From assembly GCA_963920765.1 (NCBI GenBank), contig OY987242.1:11186789-11250788 (forward strand): a stretch of DNA of 64,000 nucleotides, read 5' to 3'. The DNA is from Ulota crispa. Its lineage: Eukaryota > Streptophyta > Bryopsida > Orthotrichales > Orthotrichaceae. Both the position numbers and the translations under genes were made by a program. The notes beneath the pieces are model-generated. The model searched no databases. It saw only the letters and a program-made list of their open reading frames with translations, and was not told the origin of the DNA. How positions within the stretch are numbered: position 1 is the stretch's first letter; the number at the start of each line of letters is the position of its first letter. This document shows, in pieces, positions 10,275 to 22,042 of the stretch.

Positions 10275-11445
10275 CCTAAACTATCATGAGCTACTTTAAT
10301 AGTATATAATGCAAATTCATTTAATTCTTGAATTTAAGCAAGTTAGCATTCTTAGCCATGAACGGCCCTTGTGAGTTGAGCTACCAGACCGTATTTTTTG
10401 AAAATACCCTCGCAATCAAACTACTGCACAACGCATTTTGCCAAATTGGTATACGGTGGACATATGGCCACAAAGGGCATTTGGGACGTTTAAAAGTTGA
10501 TGTGAGGGTACGGTAATCGAAATAATTTGTGTACTATACATGGAAATTTGTGAAAAGTGCAATGGTTGTGAACTTTTGCCAAATCGATCAAATCAAGGCT
10601 CAAATTATGAGACTGAGTCAATCTTGAGTAAAAAAATTTAGGTTCGATACAACTTCTATTTGTCCATGTCACTGAAGATGCGGTGAACTATGAATGCTAA
10701 TGCCACACAAATATAGACTAACTTGATTTATTGTTTAAATCATACAAATAATATAGGAGTACAAGTGTCATTGTGGTATTCTTGAAAATAATACAAATAT
10801 TATTAAAATTATAGAATCTACTCTAAGTATGATTTTGTTTTTGATGATAGAAATCATATTTATTTTAAAATCTAAAAGAACAAAAAAATTACAAAAATTG
10901 AATATATTATCTCATTCTTAGTTTTTAAATTTAATGCACTAAAGTAGTTGAAACTTGAATGTATAATCTATAAAAAACCAAAAGCAATTTATTTTTATTT
11001 GGCTTTGTCAAAGTGTTATGCCAGTCAAGTTTCATAGAACGTAAACTTTTGTGTTCTTTACTTTGAAAATTTTGATAGTGAAAAAACCCATTCCATTTGA
11101 AGGCATGCCATAAAAAATAGCATAATGATCTTAATTCTAAGGGTTGGATAAGTAACATATTTTTGATACACGTGCTTCTTGTTGTTAAACAAGATTCAAA
11201 ATTGACCATTCTAGTTAGATGTGATTGAAGTACTAAACATTTCCAACCATATCGTTTGACAAATGGGATAAATCAAACCTGATTAAGATGTTGACTGAAT
11301 GGAATTGCAACATCTCTAAACAGAATAATGTATAATAAGACAAGCAAAACAAAACCATCTCAAAAAAATAAAATAAAATAAAATCATATGCGAGAATGCA
11401 ATAATCTACAAGGAACAGTATGGTGAACAATTGATAAGTTGCATC
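10275..11445. other. AT-rich intergenic DNA, no gene seen
   Basis: Only short chance reading frames occur. The segment 10330-10520 is a little GC-richer, but shows no family signature. Confidence 0.5.
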
Positions 11446-11775
11446 TAAGGTAGTGCGCTAGTAAACCGTTCATCGAAGGGCTGAAACTGAATTTTGGGGA
11501 GGTGAAATTTTTTGAAATAATTTTCAGTAAATTTTCCTTGAAAGACAAGAGGAATTGGCATTTATCCCAAGTGTTTTCATATTTTATGGAGATTTGTGGA
11601 ATTAGTTATGAAATTTTGAAGTGGAAAGGTCATAGGTGCTCTAAAACCACCCACCTTTGAAATATTCGTCTCATGTACATTGTTGAAAGGTTATGAATAA
11701 GACATGTGTCGGTAGAGTATATTTGGGGAGGTGAGCAGTTTTAGAGCATGAGCGGAATATGAGCAGACTACCTTA
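11446..11775. mobile_element. MITE with TAAGGTAGT ends, copy 2
   Basis: It begins TAAGGTAGTGCGCTAG and ends GAGCAGACTACCTTA, matching the ends of the element at 7963-8362. About 330 bp, non-coding. Confidence 0.65.
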
Positions 11776-12079
11776 CTATTAGAATTTGAATTGTATCATT
11801 TGCATTCAAAGAGCCCTGCCGTAGTATAAGTAATAAATTTTGCAATGCAAATTCAATTTCATTGTACTATCTTATTAACTCCTCCACCTGTGTCAAAATC
11901 CGATGTAAAGTAGAATTAAAATCTGAAAAAAAGTTTTGTACCATTTGTTACTGAAAACTTGATTTTGGAGGTGTCAATTAAAAAAATTCAATTTTATATC
12001 AATTTTGTTTGAGAACTACCATTTGGCACCATACAAGTCATGATACAAACTTTTGTATCTCTTAGAATTTGGCCATATT

Positions 12080-12343
12080 AACCCCATATTAGGTAAACTA
12101 GGAAAAATGGTACATTTTGGGACTTTTGAAGGTTGTAGGTGATCACCTACAATCGAGCTCAGCGTTTTTTTTTGTACATGTGTCCTCACCTAAGAGGAGG
12201 AATTTGCAAGGGATAAAATCTTAGTGACTCACACTAAATATGATACCTTCAAATATGATTTTGGATGACTTCTCTGGATCTAATCATCTAAGTGACGTAT
12301 AAATTGAGACCCCCATTTTCCCAATTTACCTAATATGGTGTTT
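12080..12343 (+). mobile_element. MITE with ACACCATATT ends, copy 1
   Basis: The ends are ACCCCATATTAGGTAAACT and, on the other strand, ACACCATATTAGGTAAATTG. The interior includes GGTGATCACCTAC and GAGCTCAGCG, shared with copies at 13552-13819 (opposite orientation) and 14400-14589. Three copies lie within 2.5 kb. Non-coding. Confidence 0.75.
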
Positions 12344-13551
12344 ATTCATTAGCATTGCAAAAAATTGATCTTCATGTACTTTGAAGATGATAAGAGTGTA
12401 AAAAAATGCATATGACACTATTGAAACTTGTGTGAGAAGTGTCTTTGTTAATAAATTATACGGATCAATATTTCATGGTTTTATATTGACTAATTTGATT
12501 GATCAAATTTTAAAATAATAAAAGAGTAAAAATAGGGTCAAATTTTACATGAGTAGAATCAATAAAAAAAAGAATTCAAATATTAGTTGGAACATACATA
12601 AAACTCAACAAATGAAGCTTTTTGTCTGATATTTCCAACAATATATTAAAACATAAGGTTTTAATTTGGGCATTTTCTTACACCTTTAGATGTCGTAGAT
12701 TTATGATAGCGTTTGTTGTTGTATTGTCCTAAATTGCAATTTATGACATATTTGCAATTAAGATATAAATTTTGGAAAAAAAACAAAAAAACTTATAACT
12801 CTATAAGATGATAATTGTAATTAAACTCTAAAATATGTTTTACACTGGGAGAGTTAAATGACTACAAGAGATTTTTAGAAACTATGTTTCTTTATCCAAT
12901 ATTCTACCTTAATATTCCATGATTGTTCAGGGTATAGTAGTGTACTTCAAGGATAGGCTTAAAAAAACAAAACCAATAAAATAAAACAAAAAATGAAAAA
13001 CGCCATATTTAAAGGAATCCTTTTAGTTTCCAAAATAAAATTTCATGGCAAGGAAGGGAATCTCAGGGAACATTTGAAAATATTTGAAAAATATTTTATT
13101 TGTTGAAACTTGATTTCTGAAATTAAAAAAGCATCTGGCAACGAAGTGTTGACTATATTTTTGAAGTATTGGTTTATAACACTTGATGGCTCTCCAAACA
13201 AAGATCTAGAATTCAAATTTTGTCATACACTTATACTCAATATCAATTTACGCTTTATTCATACAGAACTCTTCATGTAATATACAACAAACAAACGTTA
13301 CGATTTTAATATTATTAGATAAATTGAATTCAAAAGTTTGAATTACTCCCACATAGTCCTTGAAATTGTAGTTTTCCTTTTGGCCTTTTTCATTTTGGTT
13401 TTTTTGGTTTTTCTCATGTGAAAATGTCAAATCTTGTTAAACTGCTTTGTGACCCATTTTTGAATTTTGAATAACTGAAACAAAGTTTAGAAGTTTGTTA
13501 ATGTATGAGTGTCACTTTTACTTGTATTGTATGCTTGATGAAAATATTGTT
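12344..13551. other. AT-rich intergenic DNA, no gene seen
   Basis: No reading frame longer than about 60 codons and no recognisable repeat beyond poly-A/T runs. Confidence 0.5.
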
Positions 13552-13819
13552 ACACCACATTTGTTAATTTGAGAAAACCAGGTGTCCCACTTTGTACTCC
13601 ACCTTAAACCCAAAAAGTTACCTTAAATCAGATTCAAAGGTATCAAATTTAGTGTGAGCCACTAAGATCTTTTCCCTTGCAAATTCCTCCTCTTGGATGA
13701 GGACACGTGTACAAAAAAAAATGCTGAGCTCAGTTTTTGGTGATCACCTAAGACCTTCACCTCAAAATTTGAAAGTCCCAAAATGTACCGTTTTTCCCCA
13801 AATTAACAAATATGGTGTT
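13552..13819 (-). mobile_element. MITE with ACACCATATT ends, copy 2, inverted
   Basis: Ends are ACACCACATTTGTTAATTTG and AAATTAACAAATATGGTGT. The body is the reverse complement of the copy at 12080-12343, with AATTCCTCCTCTTGG and GATGAGGACACGTGTAC in matching places. Confidence 0.75.
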
Positions 13820-14399
13820 GTAGTGTGTCTTCTGTTTTTCTAATACGTGCTTAAAGAGGTTGTAAATAATTATATGGTACACAAGTGAATCAGCGGAATC
13901 TATTGAACTTAAGAGGAGTCAAGGGTACAAAATACATGAATAGGATTGACCGAGTTTGCTTGATTGGACAGAGATAGAACAATTCATTCTAGCAATATCC
14001 ACGACCCTAACTACTTTACATTTTTTATTTTACAAAATGTGTTTCAGTTTCCCAACACATGCTCCATTCTATCGACTTGGAAGATTCATTCAGACTACTC
14101 TCACAATGTGCAACTATCGTAATCTAAACATGCTTACTTAAGGGCTAATTAGGCTAGGATTTGAGGTTGTAAAAACCTGAAGGCTTTAGAACCAACATTC
14201 AAATCCACATGGCCTCAAAAATGGTCTCAGCACTCATTACCAAAAGGGTAGAACGGGGGCATTTTCTCTCATGACGAAAGTATGGCCCAAGGCCAAAAAT
14301 TTGAGATAAGAATCATAAACCTTGGAAAATTTAGAAGGGAAAGAAATGAAGAAAGAGGTGAGGAATGAAGTAGGAAAAGAAGAAGAAAGTGAGAAAGAA

Positions 14400-14589
14400 A
14401 CACCATAGGGTAAATTTGGAAAAAGGCTACATTTTGGGATTTTTGGAGGTTGTACATGATCATGTAAAACTGAGCTCAGTGGCTCAGATTGAATCCGATA
14501 CCTTCGAATTTGGTTTTGAAAGACTTCTATGGATCTAGGTGACGTACAAATTGGGACCCCATTTTCCCAATTTACCTAATATGGTGTTT
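14400..14589 (+). mobile_element. MITE with ACACCATATT ends, copy 3, shorter
   Basis: It starts ACACCATAGGGTAAATTTGG and ends CCAATTTACCTAATATGGTG. It lacks about 75 bp of the middle compared with copy 1. Its right arm (CGTACAAATTGGGACCCC) is almost identical to copy 1. Confidence 0.75.
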
Positions 14590-16549
14590 AGAATGAAGAA
14601 AGAGACTATGTAGGCCCATGGGGATTTCAATTCCTAACTAGGACTCCAAAGCTACAAGTTGGCTTTCTATTATCAACGCGCCCAATTCTTGGAATTGCGA
14701 TCATGTGAAATATCGTCTTTTTGATCATTATCATATTTTCAAAATTTTGCTCTCGTTTCCGGGGTTGATTTAAAAACTACTACCAAAGACAAAAATACGA
14801 TCGGAACCCCCCTCCCCTCCATCCCACTATTTACTCAGCAATCACACTACTTTAGTGGTCATTTACTTTATTGTTGCAATGTTGGTAACTTATATACAAA
14901 AAAATAATGAATAAACAATCATAAACAAATCCAACTTTTTTAACTTCTTGTGACAAACCTCCACATATAATCAAATGTTTAAGAAGGTGGTTCATTTTAC
15001 ATGCAAGTAAGGCAATATAGATTGAAAGGCAACCTAACGAGAGTATTCGGTGTAATATAAAGCTGCCCTAAGACGAAAACTCTGAATACATGAACAACAT
15101 TCTCTGAATACTTGAAGAAATCGTTTTGCAGAAGCTGACAACCACGGCTGGCAAGCTGTAAATCTGGTGAGAATTCCAATTTCCAATGCACAATCACTGC
15201 AAACAGGAACAAGCTCCCCCTGTATCTGGGTCATCAAGACTTGCTACAAGTTTAAAAATTTGAGCGTAACGACATTTGAGATGTTTCTGAGAGTACGTGG
15301 TCACAATGAAGCACACTAATGAGGGCGACGAGGATGCCCAACCAGGACCAACAAAATTATCTATTTGTATGGTTTAGAGATTGCTCAGCCTCAGCATGAA
15401 TGTACTCCTGCTCTGACCAACCCAGTCATCGTGCTCGCATCCTACAAGCCACGAAGTCCTTCTAAGGTAACTCAGCTTCATCTGTCTGCTTGCTGTGGGT
15501 AAAATCAGGGACAGAATTGACACAACTTATACAAAATTATGGACAGTGTAATTTCAGTTTTTGTAAATGTACAAGGGTGGTGTCCTCATGTTTTTTCTTG
15601 GGAGTCTCTGCACCAGAACTGTCTTGTAAGGGGGGGAATCACGTAAAGGATCCCACAGGTCGATCGAACGCAGGGTGGACATTGTCAAACACCGCCAAAA
15701 CTATGATTGTAACGTAACATCAAAAAAAAATCTCGGTTCTTGGTTACGAGCTAGAGTGCAGCTTTCGAGATACTGACGGTCCCATTTCGTTGGCGACGAC
15801 ATCCTGCGTGATTGTAGTCGGTGTCGCCACTTTGATGTATTTTACGCTGCTCCTGTAAGCCAACTCGCAACAATTAGTGTCAATCCCTTGTCATCAATAC
15901 CGAAAGTGCATTCCAGAGAAAATCTCTCATAAACTTGTAACATGATTAAAAAATAGTCAATTCAAAGCTCTTCTACCGTTGACCCTGCCGGACCGAAGAT
16001 TCACAGTTTATATATGACCAATTTGATTGATCAATCATATTTTGAAAACCATAACTTCAATGTAACCAAATTGATTTCACTAAATTAGTGAATGACATTA
16101 CATATGTTGATCGAGAAATTGAACAAAATTAGAAAACACGATGTCTTAATGACTTACTTAAAACCTCTAGTAACACGTAAAAACCAATTTCAGCCTCTTT
16201 TTGCTAGAGGTTAACCTCGACATGATCGAAAACATCCAAGCCGTGAGATCTCCTGTTTCTTTTCTCGCTTTTATGGAGATTATGTACGAGGACGTTCTTT
16301 TATCCCTTTTTGTTTATATTTAACAAACATGATATAATATTTCTCACTGGTGATACAAAAATTGGCTTCCTTTGAATACTTGACAATATGTTAAGTAGAA
16401 TAGCTCATTTACAAACCATGAATCCGGGGGTAATGCCGAGGCATTGAAACGCATAGAGATACTCATAGCCGGCAACTGCATCAAGTGATTACAGAATGTT
16501 TGGATTCAAAGGACAATGATAACGAGCAAGGGAATTCAAGCAGAAGCAC
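14590..16549. other. Gap before the serine-rich gene; possible 3' untranslated region
   Basis: From about 15000 the base composition becomes more balanced and no repeats are seen, which suggests transcribed DNA. It may be part of the 3' region of the minus-strand serine-rich gene. The longest frames (71 and 67 codons at 14997-15237, minus) overlap each other and match nothing I recognise. Confidence 0.35.
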
Positions 16550-17194
16550 TTACTCGCTGAGCATTGGCGAAGCAGGATCGTCAACGTCAGGAGAGTCGGT
16601 CTCTTCAGCCTGAGCAGCAACCACCACCATCCTCAGCCTGCTGGGTCGCGCAGCAGCCCCAGTTCTGGAAAGGCATCCACCTGGTGGAACAGCGACACCG
16701 TTAGCCCAGGGCGTAACCGTGCCGGAGTTTTCGTTGGCAGTGAGGCTGGTGGAGCTGGAAGCCGTGGAAGTGGACGTCGGATGAACTTGGCGACCGTCCC
16801 AGTGCTTCTGAGTGACCCTGTGCAAGCGGCACCGAAACGAGCCTGCATGTTTGGTGGGAGCACATAAGCACGTCGTCTTGATGGGCGAGGAGGACGTCTT
16901 CTTCGGCACGAGCTGGCTGGCCGACGTGAGGGCGCTGCTGTCGGAAGAGAATGCTCGTTTACCTCTCGCCGGTGCGTTGGTGGAAGCGGAGCTTGATTCT
17001 TGATCCGAAGACGTGGAGTTCAGCGTTCTGGATATCAGGACTCCCTTCAGTAACTTGGACGCATGCATTTTGGTGCTCCACATCGCGGTCGACTTTGCGT
17101 ACAACCCTGAACAGACGGTGGCGTCGGAGTGTGTCTCCAGGCTTTGCAACTCGGATGCCGTCATGTCGGGAAACCGGAGTATGTTGTGATTCAA
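16550..17194 (-). CDS. Plant serine-rich protein with CLC-x-PT-x(2)-GSFRCRLHR motif
   Basis: A single open frame of 214 aa, rich in Ser, Thr and Ala. Residues 109-126 read CLCAPTKHAGSFRCRLHR, the hallmark of a small plant family annotated as serine-rich protein-like (Arabidopsis At5g25280 type, from memory). Its function is unknown. The Cys/His spacing could bind metal, which is inference. A Ser-rich segment (59-105) precedes the motif and a basic/Pro region with an acidic end (EETDSPDVDD) follows. No signal peptide or membrane segment is seen. The stop codon lies inside GA-GTAAGTGC, a near-perfect splice donor, so a short extra 3' exon is possible. An acceptor candidate at 16478-16476 would change the last few residues. 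The ATG at 17194 is the first in this frame; a longer first exon cannot be excluded. Confidence 0.78.
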   Translation of the reverse strand: MNHNILRFPDMTASELQSLETHSDATVCSGLYAKSTAMWSTKMHASKLLKGVLISRTLNSTSSDQESSSASTNAPARGKRAFSSDSSALTSASQLVPKKTSSSPIKTTCLCAPTKHAGSFRCRLHRVTQKHWDGRQVHPTSTSTASSSTSLTANENSGTVTPWANGVAVPPGGCLSRTGAAARPSRLRMVVVAAQAEETDSPDVDDPASPMLSE

Positions 17195-18269
17195 AACGTG
17201 TCGCGTGAAATAATCCCTTCAGATGTGCGAGATCACAGTGCGCTCATTATGCCTCGGTAGGTTGCCTGCTCAGTTGCTTCAGGAAAATAGTGAAGGCAAC
17301 TGCAAAGAATAAGCATTCCAGAGGAAACAAATCAGTGCCATAGTGTACAGGCATCGAAAATATATACGAAATAAATAGACGCAAGCGTTCGTACGGATAT
17401 AAGTGATAACGGAAAGCCAGTAGAAGGATGTTAGCCTTTGATTCTGAGTTAGCTCTTACAAAATAGTTAGAACACTCGCCGCTTCACAAGCAGAGCACAA
17501 CATATATTATAAGAACGTAAAGAACGGGTGCTTAAGACGACGTGCACGAATTTAGATAACTTCAAAGTAGTTCACGATATTTTTCTTTGAACAGCAGATC
17601 TTCTGAATGTAACGAGGATATTGAGACAACGTAAATCTCATGGGTTCAGTACGAGTATTGTTAAGAGAGTGTGATACCCTAGGGTGACAACGTGTTCAAC
17701 GATAAGCAGTTAGAGAGTCGTGTGATACATCACATGTGTGACTGCGACATTTCCTTACATTCAATGTCAAGAAACCAAGTTATCATGACTTCTGCGTGGA
17801 GTTCACTGTCATGCCGAACCTATGATACGGCTCCAAGGCCACACAAAGAGCAACTAAGCGATTCTTTTGACATAATTATCCTAATTACAAGACGAGATGG
17901 CCAATCAATAGCACAAAGAACGCAAGACTCAGGTACGAGTGCTCCGAGCTGCACGATCGAGGACGTTTAAACTTGGATAGCACGCCTATGATCGAACATA
18001 GAAACCTCCTACCTATGATCGAACGCCTGAAAATAACCGCACCGACAGATGAAGCTCTAAAAAAAGATCCGATCACACCTAATCAGACTCTCTTTATCAG
18101 ACGCAACCCTCGGCATTGTCAACCACTACGCCGACATCCGTTCTTGTTTAAAGTTTTAACCACGATCAGGCAAATGCAGGAACCCCCGGTTTAGGACGTA
18201 CGTGAGCGAAGGTTTCGAGGTGCTAGGAACTTCTACAAAAAAAAAACTGCATAATTATAAACATACAGA
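17195..18269. other. Upstream region of the serine-rich gene
   Basis: Balanced base composition with no repeats, and chance frames up to 92 codons that match nothing known. It probably holds leader and promoter DNA of the minus-strand gene. I could not place a TATA box with confidence. Confidence 0.35.
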
Positions 18270-18533
18270 GCCGACATCGATGATCCATAAAGAACCAGAC
18301 ATTAAACAATTCACGACTTCCTCATTATCGTAAAATAGTTCCCTCTACCATGAATAAATTAAAGATCCGCTACTTACGAACATGCTCATCCTCACTCACG
18401 TCATTCGATCGTCCTCTACCACGGACAAGCCGACATTGATGATCCATAAAGAACCAGACATTAAACAATTCACGACTTCCTCATTAACGTAAAATAGTTC
18501 CCTCTACCGTGAATAGATTAAAGATCCGCTTCT
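18270..18533. repeat. Direct duplication of about 105 bp, period 159 bp
   Basis: 18270-18374 and 18429-18533 are near-identical (both contain GATCCATAAAGAACCAGAC and ATTCACGACTTCCTCATTA), with only a few substitutions. They are separated by 54 bp of unrelated sequence. The close match points to a recent local duplication in the upstream region of the serine-rich gene. Confidence 0.9.
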
Positions 18534-18559
18534 CATCCTCACCCCCGTAATCATTCGTC

Positions 18560-19330
18560 CTTTACAAACCAGTCGTGCTAACCAAAACATGCAAAAAAAT
18601 AAAGAAACGGATGCAAGAATCGGCGCAACATGGAAACGCACATCAACACCAGTGCCGAAAGAGTGCGCACCTCCGTGACGAATGCCCTGGGTGCCGGCGA
18701 TGGCTTCGGCGGGCGCCAGGCACTCCAATTGGCAGCGAGGTTGGCAAGAAAAAAGAAGAGAGGAAGGAGGAAAGAGGCGAGGGCGGAACTGGTGGAGAAG
18801 GCGGAAGGCTAACTGTCAGGCAGCGGGGCATGTGCATGGCAGAGGAGCTGGGAATTGTGGGAATTGCGAGAGCGAGGGACAGGGGAAGGGCCAGGGGCAT
18901 GGAATGGAAAGTGATGAGCAGGAGCGGTGAGCGTGAGGAGTCATGCACCCCTTCGCATTTCCTCTGGCGAGGCTCTGTCGTCTTTCTCGTTCGTTCGTTC
19001 GTTCTCCCCCTCTTGCCTGCCCGCCTGGCCTGGCTGGCTGGTTGGCGGGCGCGCGGGCGGGAGGGTGGGCGTCGCGGTCCCTGTCCTGCCACTCAGACGC
19101 ACAGACAGACAGACAAACATACTTGGCGCCACTGCCACATAGACCTCCTCTTGTAATGGCAGTTATCAGTTGCACTTGCTTGCTTTGCCGTCTTTGCTCT
19201 TTTCGTTCTCTTCCCCACGTAAGGTCGGAGAACCCCGATGCGAGCTTGTTCCTCACGGAGCGAGCGTCAGCCCATGGGCGGGAGCGTGAGCCCAAGAAAG
19301 CGACAGTGAGCTACAAACCAACGCTCTACA
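18560..19330. promoter_or_regulatory. GC-rich, CpG-rich upstream segment
   Basis: An abrupt GC-rich block with purine tracts (GGAAGGAGGAAAGAGG), a (CGTT)n run near 18985-19003 and an (ACAG)n run near 19098-19112. Long frames exist in several phases of both strands (up to 193 codons), as expected from GC-rich low complexity rather than coding. It is a likely promoter or leader, perhaps of the serine-rich gene. Confidence 0.4.
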
Positions 19331-19653
19331 GTGGTGCCTCCATAGGATTAACTTATGTAACAAAAATGTTTGCCTAACATGACTATTCCTGTCCCAAATA
19401 GACGTGGAACACGTGTTCTTTGCTTGAGTAAGAAAAAATGTTTCCATAAGAAAAAAACACCTCTTGCTTTAATGTCCAAGGGTTGCTTTATAAACAAAGC
19501 GTGCCTACGTAAGAGAAATCTGCCTTTACCAAGGAGGAAGTCTTGAAGGATGGCTTTCCTATTCCGCATGGTGAGTTTTGCTACGGTGAATGCTATATTA
19601 AGATGAAAAGAAATTCTGTCCGGATGCCTTCATGTTAACCAAGCACTACTGTA

Positions 19654-19878
19654 TAAGGTAGGTTCACCCAATTCCAATCATGCCACTAATGGTGCGCAAA
19701 TGTACTCAGTAGTTGTCATTAATTTCCTGAAATCTAAGCGCTCCATAGACACCTTATCTTATGTGTCACAGAAGATCAAGTATCTATGGGGCACCTAGAT
19801 CTCAGGATTAAAATGACAGCAATGGGTACATTTGCATAGCATTAGTTGCATGGTACAAATTGGGTCTATCTACCATAG
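19654..19878. mobile_element. Hairpin MITE with TAAGGTAGGTTCACCC end, copy 1
   Basis: Left arm TAAGGTAGGTTCACCCAATT, right arm AAATTGGGTCTATCTACC. Most of the 225 bp folds back on itself (CCATAGACACCTTATC against GATCAAGTATCTATGG). It adjoins, and may have removed, the left end of the family B element to its right. Confidence 0.75.
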
Positions 19879-20090
19879 GGTATAGTATATATGCTGACGT
19901 ATAATTGTCATTTGCTACCAATAAGAAATTTTAATTTGGGATCTCAAGTAGCTCACTAGAATCGCATTGATCTATTCTCCAACTTCTTTGTTGGTCTCAA
20001 ATGTAGTAGAGGTGTGGATTCATTCCAAATACTAGAAAATACCATGTATTGTATTAGTTGCAAAGGGCCTTTTGGTTGTTTAAGGGTTAA
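19879..20090. mobile_element. TTAA-class MITE, family B, left end missing
   Basis: The interior matches the other family B copies (ATTTGCTACCAATAAG, CGCATTGATCTATTC) and the right end is TGTTTAAGGG-TTAA. The left terminal repeat is absent where the hairpin element begins. Confidence 0.75.
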
Positions 20091-20184
20091 ATGCCAGATT
20101 TGCAATTGGCAGATTCAATATTAACCAATAATTTTTGTCCTTCAAAAAATTCTCCAAACCTGAGAGGCCATGTAGAGATTTACT

Positions 20185-20419
20185 ACTCATCTACAGCCCC
20201 AAAAAAAACAATGATTTTGATCATGCAACTAATGCTGCTCAAATGTACATATAGTTGTCATTTCAATCTTGAAATCTAGGCCCCCCATAGATATCTTATC
20301 TTCTATGACACATAAGATAAGACATCTATGGGACACCTAGATTTCAGGATTAAAATGACAACAATAGGCACATTTGCGTGGCATTAGTTGCATGGTAGGA
20401 ATTGGGTTTGTCTACCTTA
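20185..20419. mobile_element. Hairpin MITE, copy 2
   Basis: It matches copy 1 at 19654-19878: ATCATGCAACTAATGC in the left arm and GCATTAGTTGCATGG in the right arm, ending GTCTACCTTA. The outer left arm is degraded. The centre (ATCTTATCTTCTATGACACA) forms the loop. Confidence 0.72.
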
Positions 20420-20757
20420 ACACATCTGCATAAAAATGGAGAAATGCTAAGCAACATGCAGGGATCCATGAGTCTTAAGTTGTGAGCCTAGATTTGTTGT
20501 CAAAAGATTAAGTTTCACCTATAATTGTGTACATAGGACCTTATAATTGTGGATTTAAACTTTGAACCCTTGATAAACTTGTTGTCTTTTTTAGTTTTCT
20601 TTTTTAATTTTGAGCTCAAAATTGGTTCCCACTCACAATAATCTAAACTAATTGCTTGTGGCTCACAATTTTCTGCTCACAAAGTAGCCTTGTCCCATTA
20701 AAAAAATAGTTGCATACTTGATGCTCAACATTCTTTGCACATTGTTCACCCTCTGCA

Positions 20758-21360
20758 TTAACCCCCAAAGGACCAGTGTCTGTTCAATAGAAACTTGAGA
20801 ACTCAAGTAGGGTCATATAAAGTCAATTTCTATTGAACATTCTCAAAATTGTTACACAAGGAGTACACAAATATCTTCCCAGTGGAAATGTGATTTTTTC
20901 CCTAATCAAATGCCTAAATCAAATGCGCAAATCAAAAGTTACGCTTCCTAAAAGAATTTGGGCAACTCAAGCAATTTGGACATCTTTTCAGGATTTTATG
21001 CTAAAACTCTCATCAACTTTTGAGATTTAGTATGTATGTAAATAATAAAATAAGATATACAATTGTTAAAAAAAAACAATTTGAGCTCTCAAACCATATT
21101 CTAAAAGGAGTCAAACTTTTTTAATTATGTCCAAGCTATTTCAAGAAAATTTACTTTCTTCTAACTTCAAGCCCTATTTTATTATCTTGCAATTTATGAA
21201 TTCTGAGTTTTTGAAACTTTTTCCACATATTTCAAATATTTTTCTCTAACTTTTCACCATTCAGATTTCAAATAAAAGACTTCCTCATTGCACAAGAAAT
21301 CATGAAAAAATGACTAGTGTATTACCAATTCATTTAACCTCCTTGCATTGCAAGATGATG
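20758..21360. mobile_element. TTAA-flanked MITE, family A, right end lost
   Basis: Starts TTAA-CCCCCAAAGGACCAG and follows the 2531-3486 copy (GAGAACTCAAGTAGG, CAGATTTCAAATAAAAGACT) to about 21360, where the match stops. About 350 bp of the right part, including the terminal repeat, are missing. Confidence 0.75.
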
Positions 21361-22042
21361 CACCAAAATTTGCTGAGTTTTAAAAGAAAACAAATTGCAA
21401 ATGATCATGCAAAAAAAATTCTATGTACATAGAATTCCAACCGCGATGTTTGAATCTCTAAAAGACCAGGTGGCATTTTTCTGGCAACAAAACAATAATT
21501 GTGGTCATGCAATTTATTACAAATGGAATTCTTCATATTTTTCTTCAAACTTTTCACATAACATACAATGGTTAAAGAGTAGCTTTAAGATAGCCGCAAC
21601 AGTTTTTGTAACTTTTGACTACATAATTAAAATTTATTGTATGACATATAATTTTAATTGCTTGGTGGGCAACAAAAGCAACTTAAAAAAATCATTTTCT
21701 AAAGAATAAAAAATTTCAACTTGATTTCTTAGATTTATATTCACCTCAAAAGCTTGAAATCATTGCATTTATCTTAAAAAAGAAAGGTATGAAGAGTTTC
21801 ATTTTCTAGGCAATTACAAAAATCTCTACTCAAAAATGAAATTTGAAGTCTTTTAATTAATAAATAAATAAAATTGAATGTAAATTATTCATTAAAACTT
21901 TACAAACATTGACATTGGAATTTTTCAATTTTGTAACTAAATTGTTAACAATTTAATATTTTAAAACATACTCCACCTCTTTTTTTTGTATATTTTAATA
22001 AAAAATAGTGGTATCTAAAACAATAAAATGTTGTACTTTTTA
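21361..22042. other. AT-rich intergenic DNA, no gene seen
   Basis: A 104-codon frame at 21395-21709 is AT-driven and matches nothing known. No repeats are recognised. Confidence 0.45.

Noticed and set aside
10630-10665. GGTTCGATAC as a tRNA T-arm
   Set aside because: No matching acceptor, D-arm or anticodon arm around it.
18575-19377. Long overlapping frames on both strands, up to 193 codons
   Set aside because: GC-rich low-complexity DNA gives open frames in many phases. No domain, and the composition matches simple repeats.
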